A program made the translations under genes and the position numbers. Shown piece by piece: positions 36,729 through 48,793 of a stretch of DNA of 64,000 nt. The notes below the pieces were generated by a model. The model ran no database searches, was not told where the DNA came from, and worked only from the letters and a program-made list of their open reading frames with translations. Position 1 is the stretch's first letter; every line of letters begins with the position of its first letter. This DNA comes from Methylibium sp965279545 (lineage in GTDB: Bacteria; Pseudomonadota; Gammaproteobacteria; Burkholderiales; Burkholderiaceae_C): contig NZ_OZ257250.1 of NCBI RefSeq assembly GCF_965279545.1, positions 2,294,001 through 2,358,000 of the forward strand, written 5' to 3'.

Positions 36729-37610
36729 TCACCGGGCGAGCGCTTCCCCTGCCGGCCCGGGCCCTGAGGCCATGGCCTCTCCCAAGCGGATCGCACGTCC
36801 CGGCGTCCACGCCGGATCGAAACGAAGCGGCGTGTTCGGCCGCGGCGCAAACAGCATCACGACGGTCGAACCGAGCAGAAAACGGCCCATCTCTTCGCCC
36901 TGCCGAAGGCGCACGTTCTGGTCGCCGTAGCGCCACTCCCGCAGCTGCTTCACGCGCGGCGGGTTGATCCGGCCGTGCCAGACCGTGGCCATGCTGCCCA
37001 CGATGGTGGCGCCGACCAGCACGAGCACGAAGGGCCCCAGCGCGCCGTCGAACTCGCAGACCACGCGCTCGTTGCGCGCGAACAGCCCGGGCACGCCGCG
37101 CGCGGTTGCCGGGTTGACCGAGAACAGATCGCCCGGCACGTGGATCATGCGCAGCAGCCGGCCGTCGCAGGGCATGTGGATGCGGTGGTAGTCGCGCGGG
37201 CTCAGGTAGAGGGTCGCGAAGTGGCCGTCCTGGAACCGGCCGGCGAGTTCGCCGTCGCCGCCGACCAGTGCCCGGGTCGAATAGTGGTGCCCCTTGGCCT
37301 GGAAGATCCGGTCCCGGTCGATCGCACCGAACTGGCTGATTGCGCCGTCGACCGGGCAGATCAGCTGCGCCGTCGCCAGCGGGCGCACACCGGGCCGCAG
37401 CGCGCGGGTGAAGAAGGCGTTGAAGGTCGCGTAGCGGGTGATGTCGGGCTCGGCCGCCTCGCTCATGTCGACCCCGTACTTGCGCACGAAGCGGCGGATG
37501 ATGGCGGTGGTCACCAGCCCGCCCCGGCTGGACGCCACGAACCGGGCGAAGTCCGTCAGCGCCCGCTTGGGCAACAGATACTGCAGCAGCACATGGAGGC
37601 GGTCTGACAC
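36729..37610 (-). CDS. psd: Phosphatidylserine decarboxylase
   Basis: A 293-residue proenzyme. The self-cleavage motif FLLGSTVV (near residue 250) yields the pyruvoyl group; FNAFFTR near 68, PVDGAISQ near 92 and YHRIHMP near 144 are also typical. Produces phosphatidylethanolamine at the inner membrane. ATG 37610; an upstream kinase gene lies on the same strand 58 bp away. Confidence 0.95.
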   Translation of the reverse strand: MSDRLHVLLQYLLPKRALTDFARFVASSRGGLVTTAIIRRFVRKYGVDMSEAAEPDITRYATFNAFFTRALRPGVRPLATAQLICPVDGAISQFGAIDRDRIFQAKGHHYSTRALVGGDGELAGRFQDGHFATLYLSPRDYHRIHMPCDGRLLRMIHVPGDLFSVNPATARGVPGLFARNERVVCEFDGALGPFVLVLVGATIVGSMATVWHGRINPPRVKQLREWRYGDQNVRLRQGEEMGRFLLGSTVVMLFAPRPNTPLRFDPAWTPGRAIRLGEAMASGPGPAGEALAR

Positions 37611-37668
37611 GGGCGCGATGCGGTGGCGGTAGGGCGGTGCAGTGTAGCGAGCGCCGCCGCGCGCCCGC

Positions 37669-39048
<1,380 letters not shown>

Positions 39049-39149
39049 GGGGTGCAGGCGCAGTCTTTCGGGCGAGCGGCACGAAGCGAAAAACCACGCC
39101 GCGTCGGCATCGAACACGCCCTCATTTGACCATCAAGCTGCAGCACCGT

Positions 39150-41342
39150 TCAAAAATTCGCCGTCAGCGTCGCGCGCAGGCTGCGCGGCTCCGCGGGGTG
39201 GAAATGGAGGTCGTCGACGCCGGCCGCCGGCTCGCCCTTCAGGCGCGATGTGTAGAAGTAGTCGATGTCGCTCGCCTGGCGGTCGGACAGGTTGAACACG
39301 TCCAGCGCGAGCCGCACGTCCTTGGTGATCCTGTAGCCGACCCGCAGGTAAGCCAGGGTCGTGGCATGCGATCGCACGCTGTTGTCCTCGATCAGCGGCC
39401 GGGGACCGAAATAGCGCAACTGGAACTGCCCGAACCAAGGCCCCAGGTCGGCCACGGTCACGCCCAGGGAAGCGACCCTGTTGACGGCGCCCGGGATGTC
39501 GTTGCCGACCGTCGGATCGGGGTCGTCCTCGCTGAAGCGCGCACGCGAGGCCGCGAGATCCAGATCGAACAGCAGCCAGGGCCGGACAACATAGTGGTTG
39601 TTCCACTCGATGCCGTAGCGCTTGCTGGCGCGGTTGGGTTCGGTCTCGCCGGCGTCGCCAACGAACAGCAGTTCCGAGGCCAGGGTCAGCTGCCACAGCG
39701 CCAGCGAGCTTTGCAGGCCCCGGATGATTTCGGTCCGCAAGCCGAGCTCGCCGCCCTTGGAGCGAACCAGCGGATTGACCGGGTCGATGGCCACGGTCGG
39801 GTCCTTCGCGGTGACCGTCGCGGTCGTGCCGCGCGCATCGTTGCTGTGGTAGCCGTAGCCGTAGTTCGCGAAGTACTCGGTCCTGGCCCACGGGCCGAAG
39901 ATCAACGACAGCTTGGGCGACGCGATGCTGTCGTTCTTCTTGCCGCTGTTCTGCGGAATCGAGCTGTCCACGTCGAACGCGAACCGATCGAACCGCACGC
40001 CCGCCACGCTGCGCAGCCAGGGCAGCCACTGCGTCGCGTTCTCCGCGTACAGCGCCACATTCGTCTCGCGCACACGGGATTCCTGGGTGGTGGCGACGCG
40101 TTCGCGCGCCACGGTGCCGTACAGGCCCACCGGGTCGAGCCGGTCGTGGCGCAGCTGCGCCCCGATGGTGTTGACCATCTCGCGCCCGCCGAGCAAAGCG
40201 TTCCAGCTGCGGCTGGTCGTCAGGCCGAGCACCTTGCGGCGTTCGGCCTGTTCGAACTGGTCGCCGTTCGTGGCCGCCGGGTCCAGGTCGATCGGGTGCT
40301 CCAGGAAGAAGATGAAGTTGGAGAACAGGTTCAATCGCGACTGGATGGCGTAGGCGCTGAACTTGAACACGCCGTCGTCGCTCCGGTGCTGCAGGTCGTA
40401 GGACAGGCTGTAGCGCGCGGTGCGGCCGCCGTCCGTGGGGTCGAACGCACCGAAGCGCCCGATCAAGCCCTGATCGACCGCGCGCTGCGGAATCTGGTCG
40501 GTCGAATTCCAGGCGGCCGAGTAGCCCATGGCCGTGATCGCCGAATGCGTCCTCGCGTCGCCGAAGCTGTAGCGCAGGACGCCGTTGACGCGGTGGAACT
40601 TCTCAGGGTTGTCCCAGGGACCGTCGTTGTGTCCGGCCTCGAACGCGTAGAGCAGATGGCCCTCGCCGAGCGCGCTCGAGTTTGCGATCAGCCCGCGGCG
40701 GTAGCCGCTCTCGCCCAGCGTGACCGACGCGATGCCCTTGGGGAGGGCGTCGAACAGCCGGATGTGCGCGGCGCCGGCCGACGCGAAGTCGCCCTCGTCG
40801 GCGTAGTAGGGCCCCTTCTTGTAGTCGATGCGGTTCACCAGTTCAGGAATCAGCCAGTTGAGGTCGCTGTAGCCGTGCCCGTGCGCGTGGGTGGGCATGT
40901 TCACCGGCATCGCGTCGACGAAGCTCGCGAAATCGGTGCCGTGGTCGAGGTTGAAGCCGCGCAGGTAGTACTGGTTGGCCTTGCCGTCGCCGCTGTGCTG
41001 CGACACGATCACGCCGGGCACGAACTCGAGCACCTCGGCCGGCCGCAGCGTCGGGCGGTTCTCGATCAACTTCGACGTGACGGTGCCCTGGCTGGCCGCG
41101 TCCGAGCTGCCCACTGAATTGTCGTAGTTGCCCTGGATGACGACCGGGTCGAGTTGCGCGGGCGCCTGCGTCGCGGTCTGGGCCAGCGCAGAACCACCGA
41201 GCGCGGCGATGGCGACCATCCAGCCGCCCGGCTTGGCCCGCACGCCGTGGTACGCCTCGCCGGCCAGTTCCTCGTGGCGGGAGGCGCGCCGGCGGGACAG
41301 CGCGCGCCCCAGGACAGTCGGACATTCACGATGTCGATACAT
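39150..41342 (-). CDS. TonB-dependent outer-membrane receptor, probably for nickel
   Basis: A 730-residue receptor: N-terminal hydrophobic segment (MVAIAALGGSALAQ, about 42-55), TonB-box-like DPVVIQGN, plug domain (about 65-200, with FVPGVIVSQHSGDGKANQYYLRGF) and a C-terminal beta-barrel ending in Phe (ATLTANF). A His-rich plug loop (PTHAHGHGYSD) is near residue 150. ATG 41342 has AAGGAG nine bases upstream. A NikR-type operator lies 230 bp upstream and nikR itself is the next gene, so nickel is the likely cargo; this is inferred from context, not from the fold. Confidence 0.85.
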   Translation of the reverse strand: MYRHRECPTVLGRALSRRRASRHEELAGEAYHGVRAKPGGWMVAIAALGGSALAQTATQAPAQLDPVVIQGNYDNSVGSSDAASQGTVTSKLIENRPTLRPAEVLEFVPGVIVSQHSGDGKANQYYLRGFNLDHGTDFASFVDAMPVNMPTHAHGHGYSDLNWLIPELVNRIDYKKGPYYADEGDFASAGAAHIRLFDALPKGIASVTLGESGYRRGLIANSSALGEGHLLYAFEAGHNDGPWDNPEKFHRVNGVLRYSFGDARTHSAITAMGYSAAWNSTDQIPQRAVDQGLIGRFGAFDPTDGGRTARYSLSYDLQHRSDDGVFKFSAYAIQSRLNLFSNFIFFLEHPIDLDPAATNGDQFEQAERRKVLGLTTSRSWNALLGGREMVNTIGAQLRHDRLDPVGLYGTVARERVATTQESRVRETNVALYAENATQWLPWLRSVAGVRFDRFAFDVDSSIPQNSGKKNDSIASPKLSLIFGPWARTEYFANYGYGYHSNDARGTTATVTAKDPTVAIDPVNPLVRSKGGELGLRTEIIRGLQSSLALWQLTLASELLFVGDAGETEPNRASKRYGIEWNNHYVVRPWLLFDLDLAASRARFSEDDPDPTVGNDIPGAVNRVASLGVTVADLGPWFGQFQLRYFGPRPLIEDNSVRSHATTLAYLRVGYRITKDVRLALDVFNLSDRQASDIDYFYTSRLKGEPAAGVDDLHFHPAEPRSLRATLTANF

Positions 41343-41571
41343 GGTGGTGTCTCCTTCGTGTCGTTCATCCGGCAAGGCCGGAGCGCGCCCTGTGTTGCTT
41401 CGTGCCGCGGGCACGCCTGGGAAAGGTGCGCAAGAACCACTGCGGCACCAAGGGCACGGCCCGATGGGCTTCTTGCACTACGTCAAGAACTCGACAGCGG
41501 ATGCGGCTTCATGACCGCAGTGCACGCAACCTTCGACAAAGAGCGTGACTGGAAACGTCAGCAGACCAAAA

Positions 41572-41598
41572 GTATGATCTTTTAAATAATACTCATAC
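41572..41598 (-). promoter_or_regulatory. NikR-type operator overlapping a promoter
   Basis: GTATGA (41572-41577) and TCATAC (41593-41598) form a perfect inverted repeat with a 15-base spacer; E. coli NikR binds the same half-sites with 16. On the minus strand TTGTAT (-35) and CATACT (-10), 18 bp apart, overlap the operator, giving a simple way for NikR to block the TonB-receptor promoter. An AT-rich island in GC-rich DNA. Confidence 0.75.
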
Positions 41599-42014
41599 AA
41601 TTTTCGTGCCGTATTCGACCGCTGGCATTCGCCAGAGTGCGCCACGGGCTCGCGCAGAGAGGGCCGATCACACCGCTTCCAGCGGGGCGACCGAAACGCA
41701 CAGTCGGCTACAGGGCGGCGCGTCATCCGGCGGGAGCTGGTGTCTCATACGCATTGCATTCAAGCCCAGCCGACCGCCAAACGTTGGCGCTGGCGCTGAG
41801 CCGGGTCGCTGTGTTGCGTTCATGTCCCCCGTGCCGGGCTGGCGCCCGGGGGGACATGAGCGGAGCCGCTCGCCCGGCGTCCTCGCCAGCACCGCTCGGT
41901 ACCTGCAAGCAGCCAGCCGGTGGCCGCTTCTCACGCCGGAAACCCACGCACACGAACGGCTGCAAGGTGCCGAAGGACACTGACTGATTTGACGGGTTTG
42001 AGAGCGAGTCGGTA
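41599..42014. other. Gene-free region between nikR and the NikR-type operator
   Basis: About 400 bases in which short open frames exist on both strands but none shows a ribosome site, domain or family resemblance I can support. It contains one strong hairpin, listed separately. On the other side of the operator, 41343-41571 is the untranslated leader of the TonB receptor; I see no riboswitch there. Confidence 0.6.
41821..41858. terminator. Strong GC-rich hairpin downstream of nikR
   Basis: A perfect 10-bp inverted repeat, CATGTCCCCC (41821-41830) and GGGGGACATG (41849-41858), whose loop itself holds CCGGGC/GCCCGG, giving a nearly continuous 38-base stem. It lies about 160 bp downstream of the nikR stop and could end the long hydrogenase transcript. 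There is no T tract, so it may instead be a repeat element. Confidence 0.45.
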
Positions 42015-42485
42015 TCAGGACGCCGGCTTGGGATGCACGTGCGACGCGTGATGCGCGCCGCGTCCGTGCTTGTGGGCGTGGTGCAGCTCCACGCTGATCA
42101 GGTTCAGCTTGCCGTGGTGAACCCCGCGCTCGGCGCACACCGCATCGGCGAACTGGCGCACCGCCTGCGTCGGGCCGCGCAGGATCACGGTTTCCAGACA
42201 GTGGTCGTGGTCCAGGTGGGCATGCATGGTCGACACCGCGAGGTCGTGGTGGTCATGCTGCAGCTCGGTGATGCGCTCGGTCAGCTCACGCTGGTGGTGG
42301 TTGAAGATGTACGACAGGCAGGCCACGCAATGCACCGACTCGTCCTTCTCCTGGCGCGTGCGCTCCATCTCCGCACGCAGCAGGTCGCGCACGGCTTCCG
42401 AGCGGTTGGCGTAGCCGCGGTCGGCGATCCAGTGGTCGAACTCGTGCGCGAGCTTGTCGTCGAGCGAGATGGTGAAACGTTCCAT
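42015..42485 (-). CDS. nikR: Nickel-responsive repressor NikR
   Basis: A 156-residue NikR: ribbon-helix-helix at the N-terminus (RFTISLDDKLAHEFD) and a C-terminal ACT-like Ni domain. The four high-affinity Ni ligands of E. coli NikR (H76, H87, H89, C95) appear here as H77, H88, H90 and C96. The protein is about 20 residues longer than E. coli NikR and ends in a His-rich tail (HHAHKHGRGAHHASHVH). Last gene of the hydrogenase block, 27 bp behind hupV; its likely operator lies 417 bp beyond its stop. Confidence 0.95.
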   Translation of the reverse strand: MERFTISLDDKLAHEFDHWIADRGYANRSEAVRDLLRAEMERTRQEKDESVHCVACLSYIFNHHQRELTERITELQHDHHDLAVSTMHAHLDHDHCLETVILRGPTQAVRQFADAVCAERGVHHGKLNLISVELHHAHKHGRGAHHASHVHPKPAS

Positions 42486-42512
42486 GGCGGCAGCCCGGGC
42501 AGGACGAAGGCT

Positions 42513-43970
42513 TCAGTGCACCGTGCACACCATGCACGGATCGAAGGAGCGCACGATGTGCTGCACGGCCACCGGCGTCAGTTCGCCGTCGCGCACCGGC
42601 GCGCCTTCGAGCGCCTGCTCCAGCGCACCCGGCGTGCCGGCGGCATCGCGCGGCGAGAAGTTCCAGGTGGTCGGCGCGACGATCTGGTAGTTGGCGATGC
42701 GGCCGCGGCTGGCGACGATCCAGTGGCCGAGGCTGCCGCGTGCGGCCTCGCTCAGGCCCACGCCCACGCCTTCGGTGTAGTGCGGGCCGGGCACGCAGTA
42801 AGCCTCGCCGGTCTGCAGTTGCTGCAGCCAGTGCTCCATCATCGGCACCACGCGCGCCAACTCGATCAGCCGTGCCAGCACCCGCGTGTAGACGGTGCCG
42901 CCGTGACGGCCGACGGCATCGCACACCAGCGGCTGCGCCGACGCGAGCTGGCGCGCGATGGCGCCGGTCTCGATCACCTCGCCGGCCAGGCGCGGTGCCT
43001 TGTTCCAGGTGTAGGCGTCGGGCTTGTCGGCGTCGGGCACCGTCAGGCCGTCCAGCGGATGGCGGGGGCCCGCGTCGTCGGACAGCCAGGCGTGGGTCGC
43101 GTCTTCACGGATGCCCGACGCATCGAGCGCTGCCAGCGCCGCGGTGCTCGCATGCCACACCCCACCCGCCAGCTCGAAACCGCCCTGCGGTTGCGGGTAC
43201 GCGCCGTAGCTGAGATAGCGCCCCGGCCCCGGGCCCAGGCCCTCGAGCGCCACGTCCCGCACCATGCTGAGGAAGAGGCGGAAGTCACCGCGCCAGGGAT
43301 CCTGCGCATGCCAGGCCCACAAGGCCGCTTCGCTGGCTATCGATGTCACCTGCTCGAGCGGCGCCCCGAACAGCTGGCGCTCGAGGAAAGCGCGGAACTC
43401 GCGCACGCGCGCCAGCAGGCGCACGCGCTCGGCGGCCTCGATCGGGCGCGTGGAGCCGCCGGGCTCGATGCTTTGCGTGTGGGGCCATTTGCCCGCCAGC
43501 GTGCCGAGCAGTGTGAACCAGCGCTGGCGCGCCGCGATCGCGGCGCGCGTCTGCTCGCCGGTCTGCGGCGCGAAGCGGCGCTCGGCCTCGGCGTGCCAGG
43601 CCTGCCGCGCGTAGACCGGGCGGGCGAAATCCGGCATGAAGAAGAGGTAGAAGTGCGTGAGGTGGTCGGCCAGGTTCTCGGTCGCCAGGATCACGTTGGT
43701 CGCATGCTGGCCGTTGGGCGGCATCTCGAGGCCGCCGAGGTCGGCCAGCGCCCGCGCAGCGGCCACCGACTGCGACACCGAGCAGATGCCGCAGATGCGC
43801 GGCACATAGACCAGCGCATCGTGCGGGTTCTTGCCCCGCAGGATCTGCTCGAAGCCGCGGTACATCGGCGCATTGACATGTGCCGACGTCACCCGGCCGT
43901 CGGCGATGTCGAGCGTGACTTCGAGATCGCCTTCGACGCGGTTGAACGGGCCGACGAGCAGGCGGGTCAT
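42513..43970 (-). CDS. hupV: H2-sensing [NiFe] hydrogenase, large subunit
   Basis: A 485-residue large subunit of a group 2b regulatory hydrogenase. NiFe ligands in RICGIC (C60, C63) and DPCMVC near the C-terminus. The protein stops at the His just after DPCMVC (CTVH), so there is no C-terminal peptide to be cleaved, a hallmark of sensor hydrogenases. I62 and F110 stand where sensors have bulky gas-channel residues. ATG 43970 overlaps hupU (ATGA). Confidence 0.95.
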   Translation of the reverse strand: MTRLLVGPFNRVEGDLEVTLDIADGRVTSAHVNAPMYRGFEQILRGKNPHDALVYVPRICGICSVSQSVAAARALADLGGLEMPPNGQHATNVILATENLADHLTHFYLFFMPDFARPVYARQAWHAEAERRFAPQTGEQTRAAIAARQRWFTLLGTLAGKWPHTQSIEPGGSTRPIEAAERVRLLARVREFRAFLERQLFGAPLEQVTSIASEAALWAWHAQDPWRGDFRLFLSMVRDVALEGLGPGPGRYLSYGAYPQPQGGFELAGGVWHASTAALAALDASGIREDATHAWLSDDAGPRHPLDGLTVPDADKPDAYTWNKAPRLAGEVIETGAIARQLASAQPLVCDAVGRHGGTVYTRVLARLIELARVVPMMEHWLQQLQTGEAYCVPGPHYTEGVGVGLSEAARGSLGHWIVASRGRIANYQIVAPTTWNFSPRDAAGTPGALEQALEGAPVRDGELTPVAVQHIVRSFDPCMVCTVH

Positions 43971-44980
43971 TTCAGGCGCGTCTTGCGCGCGACCGGCGTG
44001 ATCACCAGGTGGTCGGCCACCGCGTTGAGCTTCACGCGCTTGGGCGTGGCCGACTTCGACAGCGAGGCCAGCGCGACGAACCAGGCCTTGGGCATGTCGG
44101 TCGGCAGGCCGATCGGGATGCCGGCGAGCTTGGGCGTCTCGTGGAAGGGGTGGCCCGGCTCCTGGAAGCCCGGCTCGGTGCAGGCGATGCAGGCATAGCC
44201 GCCGCGCGTGCACGAGCCCTCGCCGTTCCACAGCCGGGTGTTGCAGTCGGCGTGCACCTGGGTGCCCTTGCAGCCCATGTGCTCCATCATGCAGCCGAGG
44301 TCGGACGGCTTCACGGCGCTGGCCTTGAACTCGTAGTACTCGTTGCGCGTGCAGCCGTGGTGCACCAGCTGGTCGGCGTAGAAGCGCGGCCGGCCCAGCG
44401 TGTCGAGGTCGGCGGCCGTGAAGCTGTCGGCCGCCAGCGCCATCAGGCTGTCGATCACCCAGCTCGGGTGCGTGGGACAGCCGGCGATGTTGATCACCGG
44501 CAGCCCGCTGCGGGAGCGGAAGTCGGCGCCGAGCAGGCCGCCGCGGCGGTCGTCCTCGTACTGCAGGCCGCAGGCATCGGTGGGGTTGTCGCCGCCGGCG
44601 GTCACGCCGCCCCAGGCCGCACAGCTGCCGACCGCGACCACGTGCCGCGCCTGCGCCGCCAGCCGGGTGACCCAGTGGATCATCGGGATGCCGGTGCCGG
44701 CCATCACGTGGAAACGGCCGCTGCCGTGCGGCCCGCGCAGCAGCGAGCCCTCGATGCACAACGCGTCCAGCCGCAGGCTGCCGCCCGCGATGCGCTCGAG
44801 CATGCCGATCAGCTCGTGGCCGCTCTCGATCGACAGCGACGGATGCCACAGCAGGTCGATACCCGCATCGCGCAGCTGGCCGTGGAAGTCGGTGGTGTCG
44901 GCGCACAGCAGCGACATGCTGCAGCCGCCGCAACCGCCCGACTGCAGCCACAGGACATTGAACCCCGCCGTGGTGCCCAT
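43967..44980 (-). CDS. hupU: H2-sensing [NiFe] hydrogenase, small subunit
   Basis: A 337-residue Fe-S subunit without Tat signal, hence cytoplasmic like other HupU/HoxB. Cluster ligands visible in GGCGGCSMS, VGSCAAWGG, AGCPTHP and the C-terminal distal set (HHGC, CMMEHMGCKG, CIACTEPG). The proximal-cluster motif is the ordinary GCGGC without extra Cys. It should pass the H2 signal to the kinase HupT. ATG 44980 behind GGAGGG. Confidence 0.95.
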   Translation of the reverse strand: MGTTAGFNVLWLQSGGCGGCSMSLLCADTTDFHGQLRDAGIDLLWHPSLSIESGHELIGMLERIAGGSLRLDALCIEGSLLRGPHGSGRFHVMAGTGIPMIHWVTRLAAQARHVVAVGSCAAWGGVTAGGDNPTDACGLQYEDDRRGGLLGADFRSRSGLPVINIAGCPTHPSWVIDSLMALAADSFTAADLDTLGRPRFYADQLVHHGCTRNEYYEFKASAVKPSDLGCMMEHMGCKGTQVHADCNTRLWNGEGSCTRGGYACIACTEPGFQEPGHPFHETPKLAGIPIGLPTDMPKAWFVALASLSKSATPKRVKLNAVADHLVITPVARKTRLK

Positions 44981-44982
44981 CT

Positions 44983-46427
44983 TCAACCCTCCAGACCGAA
45001 CCGCAGCATCTTGCCACGCAGCCCGACGCGCGACAGGCCGAGCTCCTTGGCCGCACGCGTCTTGTTCCAGCGGTGGCGCAGCAGCGTCTCGCGCAGGATC
45101 ATCGCCTCGATGGCATCGAGCCGCTCGCCCAGTGTGCCGTTGCGCGGCAGCGGTGTGGCCTGGGCGGTCGCCGACAGGCCGGCCTGGCCGTGCAGCACGC
45201 GCAGCGAGAAGGCCTGGGCCTCGATGCACTCGGTCGCGCTCAGCGCCACGGCACGCGCGATCTCGTTGCGCAGCTCGCGGATGTTGCCGGGCCAGGGGTA
45301 GCCCATCAGGCAGGCCATGGCCTCGTCGCTCAGTTCGGCGCCCGGACGGCCCAACTCGGCGCTCACCTCGCGCACCAGGCGGCGCGCGATCGGTTCGATG
45401 TCGCCGCCGCGCTCGCGCAGCGGTGGCACCGTCAGCGACACGCCGGCGATGCGGTAGTAGAGGTCTTCGCGGAACAGGCCCTCGCGCACGCGCTGCTCCA
45501 GGTCGCGGTGGGTCGCGGCGACCACCCGCACATTGACCGGCACGGTGCGCGCGCCGCCGACCGGCCGCACCTCGCCTTCCTGCAGCACGCGCAGCAGGCG
45601 CACCTGGAAGGCCGGCGAGGTCTCGCCGATCTCGTCGAGGAACACCGTGCCGCCGTTGGCACGCTGGAACAGGCCCGGGTGGTCTTCATGTGCACCGGTG
45701 AACGAGCCCCGCTTGTGGCCGAACAGCTCCGACTCCAGCAGCGTGTCGGGGATGGCTGCGCAGTTCTCGACGACGAAGGCGCCGCCGGCGCGCGGGCTGG
45801 CGTAGTGGATCGCACGCGCCAGCAGCTCCTTGCCGGAGCCGGATTCACCCAGCACCAGCACGCTCAGGTCGTAGCGTGCCACGCGCGCGGCCATCTCGCA
45901 CACGCTGTCGAGCGGGCTGCCGGGGGCGCGCTCGATGCGGTCGAAGTCGAAGGTGCTGCGCGCCTTCTCGAACTTGTGCGCCGCGCGCTGGCGCAGCACT
46001 GGCGTGCTGGTGCGCAGCTCCAGGTCGAGGCGGTGCATCTCGCGCTGCAGGATGCGCGCCTCGGCCGCGGTGCGCACCGTGTCCAGCAGGTGGTCGGGCA
46101 CCCAGGGCTTGAGGATGTACTGGTAGATGCCGGCGTCGTTGATGCCGGCGATGATGTCCTCGGAATCGGTGTAGCCGGAGATCACGATGCGCACGGTGTC
46201 GGGCCAGCGCTCGCGCACCTCCTTCAGGAACTCGACGCCGGTGAGCCCCGGCATGCGCTGGTCGCACAGGATCACGCTGACCTCGTGCCGCTCGAGCTGC
46301 CGGCGGGCGTCGTCGGCGTGGCTCGCGGTGAGCACCGTGAAGTCCTCGTCGAGCGTGCGCCGCATCGCGTCCTGCGAGCGCACCTCGTCGTCCACCAGCA
46401 GGACGGTCGGCAGGCTGGCGACCTCGC

Positions 46428-46431
<4 letters not shown>
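44983..46431 (-). CDS. hoxA: NtrC-type hydrogenase regulator HoxA (HupR)
   Basis: A 482-residue sigma54 activator. Receiver: D14/D15 and phosphoacceptor D57 in ILCDQRMPG. AAA+ domain: Walker A GESGSGKE near residue 195, sigma54-contacting GSFTGA in place of GAFTGA, and Walker B GGTVFLDEIGE. The Fis-type helix-turn-helix is at the very end (TRAAKELGLSRVGL). In known systems the unphosphorylated form activates hup transcription, and HupT with HupUV sets the phosphorylation state. Start overlaps hypX. Confidence 0.94.
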
Positions 46432-48227
<1,796 letters not shown>

Positions 48228-48236
48228 CGGAGGCGA

Positions 48237-48770
48237 TCAGGGCCGCAGTCCCGTCAGCAGCTTCACGGCCTGCTTGCGCCCCATGTAGACGGACACCTTG
48301 GTTTCCAGCGCGTCCAGTGCCGCGCAATAGGCCGCGATGGTGCCCGCCTGCAGCAGCGGGCCGGCCACGACCACGGCGTCGGGGCCGTAGTGCGGTCCCA
48401 GCCGCGCCAGCGCCTCGCGGCGCAGCGGTGCCAGGCGTTCGCGCACCTCGGCTTCGGACAGTTCTGGCTCGCTCGGCGCCCCCGCCTCCACGGCGATGTC
48501 CACCACCGCCGGCTGCGGGGTGGGCGCAGGCGGCGAAGCCGCGGCCCGCGGTCGCGGCTCGACCCGCTCCGCATGCCCCTGCGCGGCGAGGCCTTCGATC
48601 AGCGCGTCCGCGTCAGGCCCGATCTTGCCGCGCAGCGCGGCGACGCTGTCGACGCCGTTGACGAGGATCAGCGCCGTGCGCGCGCGTGCCGACAGCCCCC
48701 CGGAGCGCGATCTGATTTCCGCCGCGCCCTGGCCGGTCTTGCGGTACACGCGCTCTCCGGGATCGTCCAT
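48237..48770 (-). CDS. Unrecognised protein within the hyp operon (177 aa)
   Basis: I do not recognise this gene as a known hyp or hup product. The N-terminal part (about 1-70: VYRKTGQGAAEIRSRSGGLS, LVNGVDSVAALR) resembles small winged-helix-like domains seen in Burkholderiales regulators. A Pro/Ala linker follows (about 72-90), then a charged helical part (EVRERLAPLRREALARLGPHYG) and a C-terminal segment. No Cys cluster, signal or membrane segment. ATG 48770 has AGAGG upstream, and the gene lies 23 bp after hypE and 9 bp before hypX, so it is certainly in the same transcript. It may serve hydrogenase maturation or its control. Confidence 0.75.
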   Translation of the reverse strand: MDDPGERVYRKTGQGAAEIRSRSGGLSARARTALILVNGVDSVAALRGKIGPDADALIEGLAAQGHAERVEPRPRAAASPPAPTPQPAVVDIAVEAGAPSEPELSEAEVRERLAPLRREALARLGPHYGPDAVVVAGPLLQAGTIAAYCAALDALETKVSVYMGRKQAVKLLTGLRP

Positions 48771-48793
48771 CGCAGCCTCTCATCGCGGAGGTT

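Noticed and set aside
41343..41571. Cobalamin or other riboswitch in the long leader of the TonB receptor
   Set aside because: No B12-box order or other conserved riboswitch core could be found in the transcribed (minus) strand; the NikR-type operator explains control better.
41606..41987. Overlapping plus-strand frames of 116-125 codons between the NikR operator and nikR
   Set aside because: Composition and motifs give no support, and they run through the strong hairpin.
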